From positions 801,070-865,069 of the forward strand of contig NZ_LR732328.1 of the NCBI RefSeq assembly GCF_902506325.1: a stretch of 64,000 bases of DNA, given 5' to 3'. A model generated the notes under the pieces. It worked only from the letters and a program-made list of their open reading frames with translations, made no database searches and was not told the origin of the DNA. The position numbers were made by a program, and so were the translations under genes. Position 1 is the stretch's first letter. Each line of letters starts with the position of its first letter. This DNA is from Limnobacter sp. 130. GTDB lineage: Bacteria; Pseudomonadota; Gammaproteobacteria; Burkholderiales; Burkholderiaceae_B. Positions 25,986-33,699 of this stretch are shown piece after piece.

Positions 25986-26047
25986 GCGGTGTTATCCAAC
26001 GTCGGTTTCTGACCACTTTGAAGATGTTATGAGTCAAAGGTCTCACC

Positions 26048-26262
26048 GTCCGCTCCGGCCAATTACTGGTCATTTCACCTGCACCTCAAGTTTCAGTGCT
26101 CAAACACCGCTCCCCGAAGGTCAGCCAGGTAATCCGCGTCCATGAACCAAGCGTTGGTCAAAAATCATCTCTCTGTGCCCAGAAAATCCAAATTTCCGCG
26201 CAACTGAGCATAACAACACGCTATGTCATCTAGCCGCGATCCCAATCAAGGCAACGATCTCA
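26048..26262. repeat. 215-bp direct repeat, copy 1
   Basis: Same orientation and nearly the same sequence as 63558-63772, both 215 bases. It begins with GTCCGCTC[CT]GGCC, a motif shared with the inverted-repeat element at 22719-23290, and runs to GATCT. No gene is recognisable in it. In both copies it follows a cassette-like gene with a truncated attC. Confidence 0.85.
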
Positions 26263-26271
26263 GGGAACCCA

Positions 26272-26560
26272 TAGGCACACACTAGGCACAACTTAGGCAC
26301 ATCCTAGTAACAGTCAAATTCCATCCTGAAGGTCACGAATTTCCGAAAATCTCGCACAAAAACTCACCTCCCAAACTCGAAAATCCATGACCTTCAGGTT
26401 AATTTCCCAAACGGTCATTGGGCACAGAAATGTGAACCGGAAAATTCAGGAAATTTTTACAGATGTGCCCTGTTGACCGTTATTGGGTTTGACCGAAGGT
26501 CATGAAAGGGAAGGCGGGCTAAATCGGGATTGGGCACCAGTTAGGCACATTTTGGGCACA
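26272..26560 (+). promoter_or_regulatory. Two clusters of phased TAGGCACA repeats (probable integrase arm sites)
   Basis: Cluster 1 has TAGGCACA at 26272, 26283 and 26294. Cluster 2 has TGGGCACC at 26531, TAGGCACA at 26542 and TGGGCACA at 26553. All steps are exactly 11 bases, one helical turn. They sit 70 to 360 bases before a tRNA-derived att fragment and an integrase gene, the layout of arm-type integrase binding sites. Confidence 0.6.
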
Positions 26561-26583
26561 CGCTGTGGGTGGCCCAGAAAACA

Positions 26584-26615
26584 AAAAAACCAACCACCGC
26601 TAAATGATTGGTTTT
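26584..26615 (-). terminator. Terminator of tRNA fragment B
   Basis: On the minus strand AAACCAATCAT pairs with GTTGGTTT around a short loop, followed by T residues. It occupies the same place relative to the tRNA end as in copies A and C. Confidence 0.55.
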
Positions 26616-26628
26616 AATGATGAAAATT

Positions 26629-26674
<46 letters not shown>

Positions 26675-26780
26675 GGATAAGAGCGAAGTCAGTAGCCAAG
26701 GCCGCAGTGAGTAAACGCAAAAGGGTGTTGCAAAAACTTTTCTTCAAAGGTGATCGATTGTCAACTTTTAAGGAAAACGC

Positions 26781-27773
26781 ATGCCTACTATCGTTCAAAA
26801 AAACAACCGCTTTTTGTCACGCGTCCGTGTTGCGGGACATCAGGGAATTTCTTCAACCTTTGACTCTTACCATGAAGCCCTTAAATGGGGTTTGCAGATG
26901 GAAGCAGAGCTGAAACGGGTTCAGCCAAATAGACAACGCCTACTTGAAGTCTCCACTTTGAAAGCAGCGATGCTTCGTTATAGGGAGGTAGTCACACCAA
27001 CCAAGAAAGGCCATGTCAGCGAACGCAACCGGATTGATCTGACCATTCGCTATTACCCCACCTTGGTCAATCGCAAGCTGGAAGAAATTGAAGGAATGCA
27101 CATTGCAGATTTCCGTGATGCTCTGGTTGGTAGTGGATACGCACCGGCCACAGTGAAGCGATACATGGAGGTCATCAAGGCGGTGTTCAAGACCGCAAAA
27201 TTCGAATGGGGTTTCCGCACAATTCTTGACCCTACCGAGGGGATAAGAATGCCCAGTATTCAAAATGCGCGTTCGCGCCGACTTTCTCAAGATGAGTTCC
27301 AGGCTCTGCTGGCTTCGTGTGATGAACACCCCAGCTACTGGTTGCGCCCCTATGTCGTTCTTGCCGTCGAGACAGCCATGCGCCGTGGCGAACTTGGTAA
27401 CTTGAAATGGGTCGATGTTGATTTCGATAAGCGTTGGGCTCGCCTGGATGCGACCAAGAATGGCAAACGCCGTTTTGTGCCCTTGTCGAAGAAGGCCCTT
27501 GAGCAGCTTGAATTCTTGAAAGGGTTGTCATTCAGCGAACGTGTTTTTCCTGTGCAGATTGATGCAATCACAGGGGCATTTGGCACGGCTGTAAAACGAG
27601 CCCGTATCCTGGATTTTCGTCTGCATGATCTGCGCCACGAAGCAGTTTCAAGGCTGATTGAGCGCGGGCTTACTGTGTTCGAGGTGAAGGAAATCACCGG
27701 ACAGCTCACAACAACAATTGTTGAGCGTTACACACATTTGCGAAGGGATGATCTACTGAGAAAGTTAGACTAG
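26781..27773 (+). CDS. Tyrosine recombinase / integrase
   Basis: 330 residues. N-terminal SAM-like core-binding domain (about residues 55-150) and a C-terminal catalytic domain with Arg in ETAMRRGEL, Lys in DATKNGKRR, HDLRHEAVSRL (HxxR), GQLTTT and the nucleophile Tyr in VERYTH. It belongs to the shufflon/phage-type integrase group. It lies next to the tRNA fragment B and phased TAGGCACA repeats, which probably are its att core and arm sites. The likely element is the 2.5 kb between copies B and C, carrying only this gene and the 27857 gene. Confidence 0.92.
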   Translation: MPTIVQKNNRFLSRVRVAGHQGISSTFDSYHEALKWGLQMEAELKRVQPNRQRLLEVSTLKAAMLRYREVVTPTKKGHVSERNRIDLTIRYYPTLVNRKLEEIEGMHIADFRDALVGSGYAPATVKRYMEVIKAVFKTAKFEWGFRTILDPTEGIRMPSIQNARSRRLSQDEFQALLASCDEHPSYWLRPYVVLAVETAMRRGELGNLKWVDVDFDKRWARLDATKNGKRRFVPLSKKALEQLEFLKGLSFSERVFPVQIDAITGAFGTAVKRARILDFRLHDLRHEAVSRLIERGLTVFEVKEITGQLTTTIVERYTHLRRDDLLRKLD

Positions 27774-27856
27774 GTTTACTTTTTATTTTTAGGCGTTCAG
27801 TGAAATATCTCGAACGCCGTTATCACAGTTTAGTCATTACTCCATAAACATCCGCG

Positions 27857-28783
27857 TCAATCACTCCAAGGCAGATCATTGTGAACATGGTGTATATACC
27901 GGTATGGACTTATGCTTTTTCTATTGTGAAGCCCTGTCCAAACGAAGTCACCTGTGATTTTTACGCAGCTTAAAGCCGCGCCCACAATGCCGCCCACAGC
28001 AGTCAACATGGTTTGCTGCGTTGCAAAATTACTTAGCATCGCCAAGGTGGATGAAGACAGAATGGCATTAGTCCCATTGATTTCGAAAGAGGCTTTAATG
28101 TCAGAAATTTTCATGGGAAATTGCCACTCTTTGGTGGCCTTGAGTAATTCTGAGCAAGCGGTGTCAATGCGTGAAATATATCTATGAAGCTCGAAATCAG
28201 GATCGCTCGAATTGCTTATTGCGCTGTAAAAACTATCGAGTTCTACTCGTAATGCTATTAACTCAGCGTGTCTTCGCAACTTGAGTTCCAGCACCTCGGC
28301 AAGTGGCACATTTTTGTATGGGACAGGTATTGCCTTCACTAGTTCTACGAGAGTGCTTCTATATCCATCAATACCGCCACCATTAACTAATAACGAGTTG
28401 TGTCCCTGCGAAATTGCCCACGTTCCCGGCTGCGCTTTTTCAAGTTGGTTAAATGCTTCAACTTGAGTTTTCAAGATTATCGATGCTCCCTGACCTCCAA
28501 GTATATTTATTCGTGGTCGGGTAAGTATTCCTGCTGAGGTCAAAAAATCGATATCCGGGGTGTTCCCACCAACATGTATAAGGTTGTTACTTGGCCAGGC
28601 GAGCTTATCCCAGAACAGCAGCCCAACTCTTAATTCTTGAGGGTCTAGGCCGCCCGACATGCTTATTGTGTTACTTGCTATGTCTATTTGGGTAGGTGGG
28701 CATATGACTAACCCACGTCCGTTTTTTGGAATGCGTCCATACGAGATAGGGTCATCTAACTTTCTTCGTTTTGCCTCTCCCAT
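27857..28783 (-). CDS. Hypothetical protein (DUF6236-like), cargo of the small integrase element
   Basis: 308 residues from the ATG at 28783, which has GGAGG five bases upstream; an upstream in-frame ATG at 28822 lacks one. Begins MGEAKRRKLDD, then GLVICPPTQIDIASNTISMS and LLFWDKLAWPSNN, a pattern I associate with an uncharacterised family (DUF6236-like). A weakly hydrophobic segment lies near the C terminus (MLTAVGGIVGAALSCV). Convergent with the integrase, 84 bases apart. As the sole cargo of a mini-element it could be a defence or immunity gene; no function is known. Confidence 0.65.
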   Translation of the reverse strand: MGEAKRRKLDDPISYGRIPKNGRGLVICPPTQIDIASNTISMSGGLDPQELRVGLLFWDKLAWPSNNLIHVGGNTPDIDFLTSAGILTRPRINILGGQGASIILKTQVEAFNQLEKAQPGTWAISQGHNSLLVNGGGIDGYRSTLVELVKAIPVPYKNVPLAEVLELKLRRHAELIALRVELDSFYSAISNSSDPDFELHRYISRIDTACSELLKATKEWQFPMKISDIKASFEINGTNAILSSSTLAMLSNFATQQTMLTAVGGIVGAALSCVKITGDFVWTGLHNRKSISPYRYIHHVHNDLPWSD

Positions 28784-29104
28784 GCCAACCTCCGATTTAA
28801 TGAGTGGGTCGATGCTGATCAACCTTCACCATTTCCAGCCGCAATGGTCAAAAGGAATGGGAACAGTTCACCGATAAAATATCAACATTTGTCCAGAGAT
28901 TGTTGTGTTGAGCAAAGAAGTCAAAACTTATAGTGATTCAGTGAAGATCGAATAACTTTTGGGAGCTATCGAAAAAGTTTAATTTCATGTTGTTCTTCTT
29001 TGCCCCAATTGGTTTTACACTGACAACTTGTCGAACACACCCGAAAATTTTTTGGCACTTATTTGCGCAGACATTTCACATTTGGTGACAGGTCACTAGC
29101 CCAA
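28784..29104. other. Intergenic, no gene seen
   Basis: AT-rich and stop-rich. It holds the promoter region of the minus-strand 28783 gene and nothing else I can name before the long repeat begins at 29105. Confidence 0.5.
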
Positions 29105-29131
29105 AACCGGTATTCTTTGTCACAAAACAAA

Positions 29132-29161
29132 AAGGTCAACCACCGCTAAGTGATTGACCTT
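29132..29161 (-). terminator. Terminator of tRNA fragment C
   Basis: On the minus strand AAGGTCAATCAC and GTGGTTGACCTT form a stem of about 12 pairs with a 6-base loop, followed by a T run. Confidence 0.65.
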
Positions 29162-29171
29162 CTTGAGTATT

Positions 29172-29212
29172 TGGTTGCGGGGGCAGGATTTGAACCTACG
29201 ACCGGTTATGAG
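29172..29212 (-). pseudogene. 3' fragment of initiator tRNA-Met gene (att-like copy C)
   Basis: Same acceptor end and T-arm as copies A and B, with four bases missing from the anticodon stem. No 5' half. Confidence 0.75.
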
Positions 29213-29597
29213 TATTTTCTCTTTTAGCGATCACAAGCGGCGAAACTCGATAAGTAGTGGGATAAATCGGGGCGTTCACTAGGCCAGTGCTGGCTTTCCA
29301 GTAATTCTCAGGGGTGCCCCTTTAGATCGCTTTATCTCTATAGTCCTGAACTGCACCCCTGGGCACACGCACTCAATTTCTCCGCTTTGGTAATTTCTGA
29401 GAGATTGAACTGACCTTCAGGCACTGAAAATCGACTGCATCATCACAAATGCATTTAGGTGATTCTTGGTTGGCCGTCTTCCTAAATTTGCTTGGTCTTT
29501 TCAGGCCACGTTTTGGGGGCTGTCTTTTTAATTCGAATCAGATAAATTGAAGCAAGTGCACACCCAGCTCATGGAGTCATAATTGTCCGAAACGTCA

Positions 29598-29878
29598 CTT
29601 CAAACGGTTACACCCCAGAATTTAAAGACGAAGCCGTCAAACAGGTCATTGACCGTGGCTACACCATCGCTGAAGTATCGGAGCGACTGGGCGTTTCATC
29701 GCATAGCCTGTACAAATGGGTCAACGCGGTAAAGCCCACAGAGACCGAGCAGCAAAGAAATGAATTGCTTGAAGCCAAAAGTGAAATTTTAAAATTGCGT
29801 TCCCAACTTCGGCGCACCGAAGAGGAGCGAGATATTTTAAAAAAGGCCGCAAGGTACTTTGCAAGCCAGCCCGAGTAA
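29598..29878 (+). pseudogene. IS3-family transposase OrfA, 5'-truncated
   Basis: The frame reads NGYTPEFKDEAVKQVIDRG, then AEVSERLGVSSHSLYKWV and a C-terminal leucine-zipper part (LEAKSEILKLRSQL), ending TAA at 29876. This is the helix-turn-helix protein of IS3 elements. There is no ATG/GTG/TTG start in frame: the sequence before GYTPEF belongs to the 505-bp repeat, so the left end of the IS, with its inverted repeat and start codon, has been replaced. An A-rich slippery run near 29840 would allow the usual -1 frameshift into OrfB. Confidence 0.75.
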
Positions 29879-30764
29879 AGTACCAGTTCATTAATGAGCA
29901 CCAACAAGAGTTTCTTGTGGCCACGATGTGCAGAGTGCTGCGCATTGCCAGGGCTGGATTTTATGCATGGCTGCACAAACCTGTTTCTGACCGTGCGATT
30001 GAAGATCACCGATTGTTGGAATTGATTCGGGCTTCTTACTCGGCCAGTCGTGGTGTGTATGGAGCACGTCGCGTGTTTCAGGACATGCGAGAGGCCGGTG
30101 AGCTTTGTGGCAAACATCGTGTGGCTAAAATCATGCGAGTCAACCAGATCAAGGCTTTGCGGGGATATAAGGCACCTCGTCCGATTGCTGGCAGGCCTTC
30201 CATCATTGCCCCGAATCAATTGGAGCGCGAGTTCACGGTCAGTGACCCGGACACAGCCTGGGTCACTGACATTACTTATATTCGAACTTGGCAGGGTTGG
30301 CTTTATCTTGCTGTGGTGGTGGATCTGTATTCGCGCAAAGTGGTTGGCTGGTCAATGAAACCATCCTTGAATCGAGAAATTGTTCTGGATGCTTTGCTGA
30401 TGGCTTTGTGGCGCAGGCGCCCCAAGAAAAAGGTACTTGTACACTCAGATCAAGGCTCGCAGTACAGCAGTGATGATTGGTTGCGATTCTGTAAAACCCA
30501 CCAACTAGAGCCCAGCATGAGTCGGCGTGGAAACTGCTGGGACAACGCTGTTGCCGAGTCTTTTTTTAGCAGTCTGAAAAAAGAACGAATCAAAAAACGC
30601 ATCTACAAAACGCGTGATTTGGCTAAGGAAGATATCTTCGATTACATTGAAGCGTTTTACAACCGAACCCGAAGGCATTCCCATCTCGGTGGGGTCAGCC
30701 CAGAGGTCTTTGAAGCAGCCTCAAAATGAGGCTCCGGTTTGTCAATGAAAGACGGGGTAGTCCA
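29609..30764 (+). mobile_element. IS3-family element, left end missing
   Basis: The right end is intact and closes with GTAGTCCA at 30764, matching the remnant at 15661-15704. The left end is fused to the 505-bp repeat. The distance from repeat end to IS right end is about 1.15 kb here and 1.21 kb at the A side. Confidence 0.75.
29839..30729 (+). CDS. IS3-family transposase OrfB (DDE integrase)
   Basis: The catalytic domain is complete: HTH_21 region (RAGFYAWLHK, SRGVYGARRV), then rve integrase with Asp in AWVTDITYI, Asp in VHSDQGSQYSS and Glu in DNAVAESFFSSLKKE, ending GGVSPEVFEAASK. Translation probably starts by -1 frameshift from OrfA near 29840; a GTG at 29917 would give 270 residues alone. 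Since OrfA lacks its start, the element is likely immobile unless rescued in trans. Confidence 0.88.
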   Translation, partial: KKGRKVLCKPARVKYQFINEHQQEFLVATMCRVLRIARAGFYAWLHKPVSDRAIEDHRLLELIRASYSASRGVYGARRVFQDMREAGELCGKHRVAKIMRVNQIKALRGYKAPRPIAGRPSIIAPNQLEREFTVSDPDTAWVTDITYIRTWQGWLYLAVVVDLYSRKVVGWSMKPSLNREIVLDALLMALWRRRPKKKVLVHSDQGSQYSSDDWLRFCKTHQLEPSMSRRGNCWDNAVAESFFSSLKKERIKKRIYKTRDLAKEDIFDYIEAFYNRTRRHSHLGGVSPEVFEAASK

Positions 30765-31339
30765 GAGTAACATGCCTGTAACTTGATTTTGAGATAATCA
30801 AAGGCTGAAATTGAGCTCTCCTCCCCAATTCAGACACGCCGTTGATCTATCACTCTCAACGGCTTCGACCCCTGGGCACTTCGACTGCCTTGGGGTTAAT
30901 TTTTGACCAAACTGTACCAAGAATAAGTGGTTTGGGTTCTGCTGTGCACCCGGCACTCACATACTGGCCTAGCTTGGTTTTTGGTGACGGCAGGGTATTT
31001 TTCAGCTTTAAGCTTCTTTCGTATCAAATTTTATGATTCACACACACAATTGTTCATCCTGTATTCATTTTTTCTTCCGAGCTTTTTCATCTTTAACCAT
31101 GTTCATTCTTCACTTTGAAATGAGAAACTAACAAAGCTTCGTGGTCAGGGATGTTAGGTGCTTTGCCTGCTCCACAATATTTGAGTTGACACTTCGCAGT
31201 CTGGAGTCGTTTTCTGAGTGATAGATATATGTGTGACCACACTTCCTAGTTGTGTGAAAAAAATACTCTCAAGTGTTTGACGAAAATATCTTTCGTTGGG
31301 CAATAAATAATCAATCGATCAAATTTGGAAGGCTTTCCG
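30765..31339. other. Intergenic of 575 bases, no gene
   Basis: AT-rich and stop-rich. GCCGTTGA and TCAACGGC at about 30838-30863 can form an 8-bp hairpin with a 10-base loop. I looked for a yybP-ykoY manganese riboswitch ahead of the TerC gene and did not see its conserved motifs. Confidence 0.5.
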
Positions 31340-32317
31340 ATGTACGAAATTCTGCTCACCCCTTTCATGGGAACTCCAACCTGGATATGGTTGGTTTTTG
31401 TCTCAATAGTGATTGCTTTGTTGGCCTTTGATCTTGGCGTTTTGCACAAAGATAGTCGTGAAATCGAAGTTAAAGAAAGTCTGTTTTTATCTGCTGGCTA
31501 CATTGGCATGGCTTGTCTTTTCGGGGCCTGGGTTTGGTGGTATCTGGGCAGTGAAAGTGGGATGGCTTACTTTACCGGTTTCGCCATTGAGAAGTCGTTG
31601 TCTATGGACAATGTTTTCGTAATTGCGATGATCTTCACCTATTTCAGTATACCGAGGGTCTATCAGCATCGAGTCCTTTTTTGGGGAATTTTAGGTGTGA
31701 TTGTTTTGAGAGCAATTATGATCGCTTTGGGGGCGGCCTTAGTTACTGAGTTTAGTTGGGTGCTGTATTTGTTTGGTGTATTCTTGGTGCTCACGGGTAT
31801 CAAAATGCTGTTTGCAGGGGAGTCCACGCCAGATCTAGAAAACAATCCCCTGCTGAAGTTTTTACGTAAACGTCTTCCTTTGACCAAAGAACTTAAAGGC
31901 AACGCATTTTGGGTGCATGAAAGAAGCGAGAGTACCGGAAAGTTGCAGCGCGTCTACACCCCTTTATTCCTGGCTTTACTGTTAATTGAATTCGTTGATC
32001 TGATTTTTGCAGTAGATTCAGTGCCTGCGATCTTTGCTATCACCACAGACCCCTTTATTGTCTACACAAGTAATATCTTTGCCATTCTTGGGTTACGTGC
32101 ACTCTATTTTGCACTGGCTGCTCTGATTCATCGATTTAGGTATCTGAAGTACGCCTTGGCGCTAGTGTTGGTCTTTATTGGCGGAAAGATATTTTTGGTA
32201 AATATCGTTGGTAAAGTCCCACCTGAGTTTTCCTTGAGTGTCACTCTTGGACTAATCGCTGGGGGGGTCTTGTTCTCCCTGTGGAAGACTCGAGGAAGTT
32301 CCACCGCTGCCGATTAA
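31340..32317 (+). CDS. TerC/Alx-family membrane transporter
   Basis: 325 residues, about nine transmembrane helices. Start at 31340 with GGAAGG seven bases upstream. Conserved TerC motifs: AFDLGVLHK, EKSLSMDNVFVIAMIF (Asp-Asn), and LIEFVDLIFAVDSVPA with its Glu and Asp residues, all in predicted helices. Alx-type TerC proteins export manganese and are induced at alkaline pH. A 12-bp perfect hairpin follows the stop. Confidence 0.9.
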   Translation: MYEILLTPFMGTPTWIWLVFVSIVIALLAFDLGVLHKDSREIEVKESLFLSAGYIGMACLFGAWVWWYLGSESGMAYFTGFAIEKSLSMDNVFVIAMIFTYFSIPRVYQHRVLFWGILGVIVLRAIMIALGAALVTEFSWVLYLFGVFLVLTGIKMLFAGESTPDLENNPLLKFLRKRLPLTKELKGNAFWVHERSESTGKLQRVYTPLFLALLLIEFVDLIFAVDSVPAIFAITTDPFIVYTSNIFAILGLRALYFALAALIHRFRYLKYALALVLVFIGGKIFLVNIVGKVPPEFSLSVTLGLIAGGVLFSLWKTRGSSTAAD

Positions 32318-32365
32318 TAGAACTTCTTGCGGGCCCCTTCGAAAAGTTGATTTAGGTGTTCAAGG

Positions 32366-32400
32366 GGCAATCTGTCTGTTATTGGTTAAGACAGATTGCC
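32366..32400. other. Perfect 12-bp hairpin downstream of terC
   Basis: GGCAATCTGTCT at 32366-32377 and AGACAGATTGCC at 32389-32400 are exact reverse complements with an 11-base loop. There is no T run, so a Rho-independent terminator is not clear; it may protect the 3' end or act as a protein site. Confidence 0.6.
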
Positions 32401-32449
32401 GCCATAATCTACGGCGTGCCCACAAACTTCAGATGTAGCAAATTGAGCT

Positions 32450-32466
32450 GTTCATCCTTTGTTCAT
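32450..32466 (+). promoter_or_regulatory. GTTCAT-N5-GTTCAT box before the 32585 gene
   Basis: GTTCAT at 32450 and again at 32461, 11 bases apart. The tandem half-site layout fits an OmpR/PhoB-type response regulator. The same boxes occur before 33164, 33700 and 37386. Confidence 0.6.
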
Positions 32467-32584
32467 AAAAACGCTCCTGGTTATTCATGAAACAACACAG
32501 TTTAGGTTAAGGCGTGGCGGTCAAACTGATTTCCATGCAGACACGTTGCTGCACTTGACCGAGAAACCCCACAGGAGAAATACC

Positions 32585-32950
32585 ATGAAAAAGATTGTTG
32601 CACTTTCACTTGCCCTTGGCTTCAGCAGCGCCGCAATGGCCAGCGATTTGTTTTATGGCGACGGCACTTATCACGTTGTGAAGGAATCCAAGCAGTCCAG
32701 CCTGACCCGCGCTGAAGTGGTTTCCAAAACTGACAGTGCCAATGTGGCCAACGCGCTTGATGCATCTGTTTCGCCCAACTTCGCCCCCAACCCGATGTTG
32801 AGCCGCTCGGATGTAATTCGCAAGATGGAAGGTTTTGAGTACGCAGATTTTGGTGACGCGACCAACCCGACTCCTTGGGTGAAGACGCGAGACGACAACA
32901 GCAACCTGGCGCAGGATGACAGCAATATGCCAACATCCAAAACCAACTGA
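32585..32950 (+). CDS. Small secreted protein, paralogue 1 (DUF4148-like layout)
   Basis: 121 residues from the ATG at 32585 (AGGAG upstream). Sec signal peptide MKKIVALSLALGFSSAAMA. The mature part repeats a motif: SSLTRAEVVSKT then PMLSRSDVIRKMEG, each an LT/SRxEV helix. This resembles the small DUF4148-type periplasmic proteins of Burkholderiales. The adjacent gene at 33164 is a paralogue with the same motifs. A GTTCAT tandem box precedes it and a good terminator follows. The role is unknown. Confidence 0.8.
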   Translation: MKKIVALSLALGFSSAAMASDLFYGDGTYHVVKESKQSSLTRAEVVSKTDSANVANALDASVSPNFAPNPMLSRSDVIRKMEGFEYADFGDATNPTPWVKTRDDNSNLAQDDSNMPTSKTN

Positions 32951-33007
32951 TCTGTCGGTTTTCGCTTTCTTCATCTCACCCCCTGGGCTGTAAAAAGTCC
33001 GATTTCA

Positions 33008-33032
33008 GGCCCGAGCAATCGGGCCTTTTTTT
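33008..33032 (+). terminator. Rho-independent terminator
   Basis: GGCCCGA and TCGGGCC form a 7-bp GC-rich stem around a GCAA tetraloop, followed by seven T. Confidence 0.9.
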
Positions 33033-33071
33033 ATTCATCAAATGTTCATAATTCGGCATTGATTTGTTCAT
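33033..33071 (+). promoter_or_regulatory. Phased TTCAT boxes before the 33164 gene
   Basis: ATTCAT at 33033, GTTCAT at 33044 and GTTCAT at 33066; steps of 11 and 22 bases, all on one helix face. Confidence 0.6.
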
Positions 33072-33163
33072 AAAACTTCTGACTCTAGGTTAAGGCATGA
33101 ACTGCAAACTACATGTATTGCAAAGAGATGCAGTATTTCTTAAAAATCTTGTAGGAGAAAACC

Positions 33164-33475
33164 ATGAAAAAGATTATCGCCCTTTCACTTGTACTTGGAT
33201 TTAGCGGCAATGCCCTGGCCGCCAGCGACCTGTTTATGGGAGACGGTACCAACCATGTTCGTATGGACTCTTCGCCATCGACCTTGACTCGCGCTGAAGT
33301 GCTTTCCAAAACCGACAGCAGCAATATTGCGAACTCCTTGGATGGCACAGTGGCACCCAGCTACAAGCCAAGTTCCACGCTAACCCGTGCTGCTGTAATA
33401 CGTAAAATGGAGGGTTACAGGTATGTGGAGTTCGGTGATGGAACCAGCCTGAATCCCTGGGAAAAGATCAAGTAA
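33164..33475 (+). CDS. Small secreted protein, paralogue 2
   Basis: 103 residues, paralogous to 32585: signal peptide MKKIIALSLVLGFSGNALA, then ASDLFMGDGTNHV, STLTRAEVLSKTDSSNIANS and STLTRAAVIRKMEGYRYVEF. It lacks the acidic C-terminal tail of the first copy. It has its own phased TTCAT boxes and terminator, so each paralogue is transcribed separately. Confidence 0.8.
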   Translation: MKKIIALSLVLGFSGNALAASDLFMGDGTNHVRMDSSPSTLTRAEVLSKTDSSNIANSLDGTVAPSYKPSSTLTRAAVIRKMEGYRYVEFGDGTSLNPWEKIK

Positions 33476-33520
33476 TCACAAACTGATTTGTTCAAAGTGG
33501 GTTGTCGATAGCCCAGAACA

Positions 33521-33547
33521 AAGGCCTGAAAATCAGGCCTTTTTTTT
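33521..33547 (+). terminator. Rho-independent terminator
   Basis: AAGGCCTGA and TCAGGCCTT form a perfect 9-bp stem with a three-base loop, then a run of T to 33547. Confidence 0.9.
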
Positions 33548-33591
33548 CGTAAAAATGATTTATATTACACACACATTTCTCGTCAAAATTC

Positions 33592-33652
33592 GTTCATTTT
33601 GTGTTCATTTCAGTTGATGAAGGACTTCATTCAACGTTCAGTGACTGTTCAT
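33592..33652 (+). promoter_or_regulatory. Six phased GTTCAT-like boxes before the porin gene
   Basis: GTTCAT at 33592 and 33603, GTTGAT at 33613, then CTTCAT at 33625, GTTCAG at 33636 and GTTCAT at 33647. Steps are 11, 10, 12, 11 and 11 bases. This is the densest array of the presumed response-regulator site in the window. Confidence 0.65.
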
Positions 33653-33699
33653 CTTGACCGACAACAATGGGGCTCCACATAAAATCCAAGGAGTACCCC

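Larger units (their letters stand above)
29105..29609. repeat. Long direct repeat, copy C (pairs with 13988-14491)
   Basis: About 505 bases aligning with copy A without large gaps. It includes the tRNA terminator and fragment, then ends at CAAACGGTT, exactly where the IS3-family orfA sequence takes over. The tRNA portion differs from A by one base in the anticodon-stem deletion. Confidence 0.85.

Noticed and set aside
27232..27709. Frames antisense to the 26781 integrase
   Set aside because: They are shadows of the integrase reading frame and have no independent support.
31140..31339. Manganese riboswitch (yybP-ykoY) upstream of terC
   Set aside because: Often found before Alx-type TerC genes, but I could not find the conserved motifs or their pairing here.
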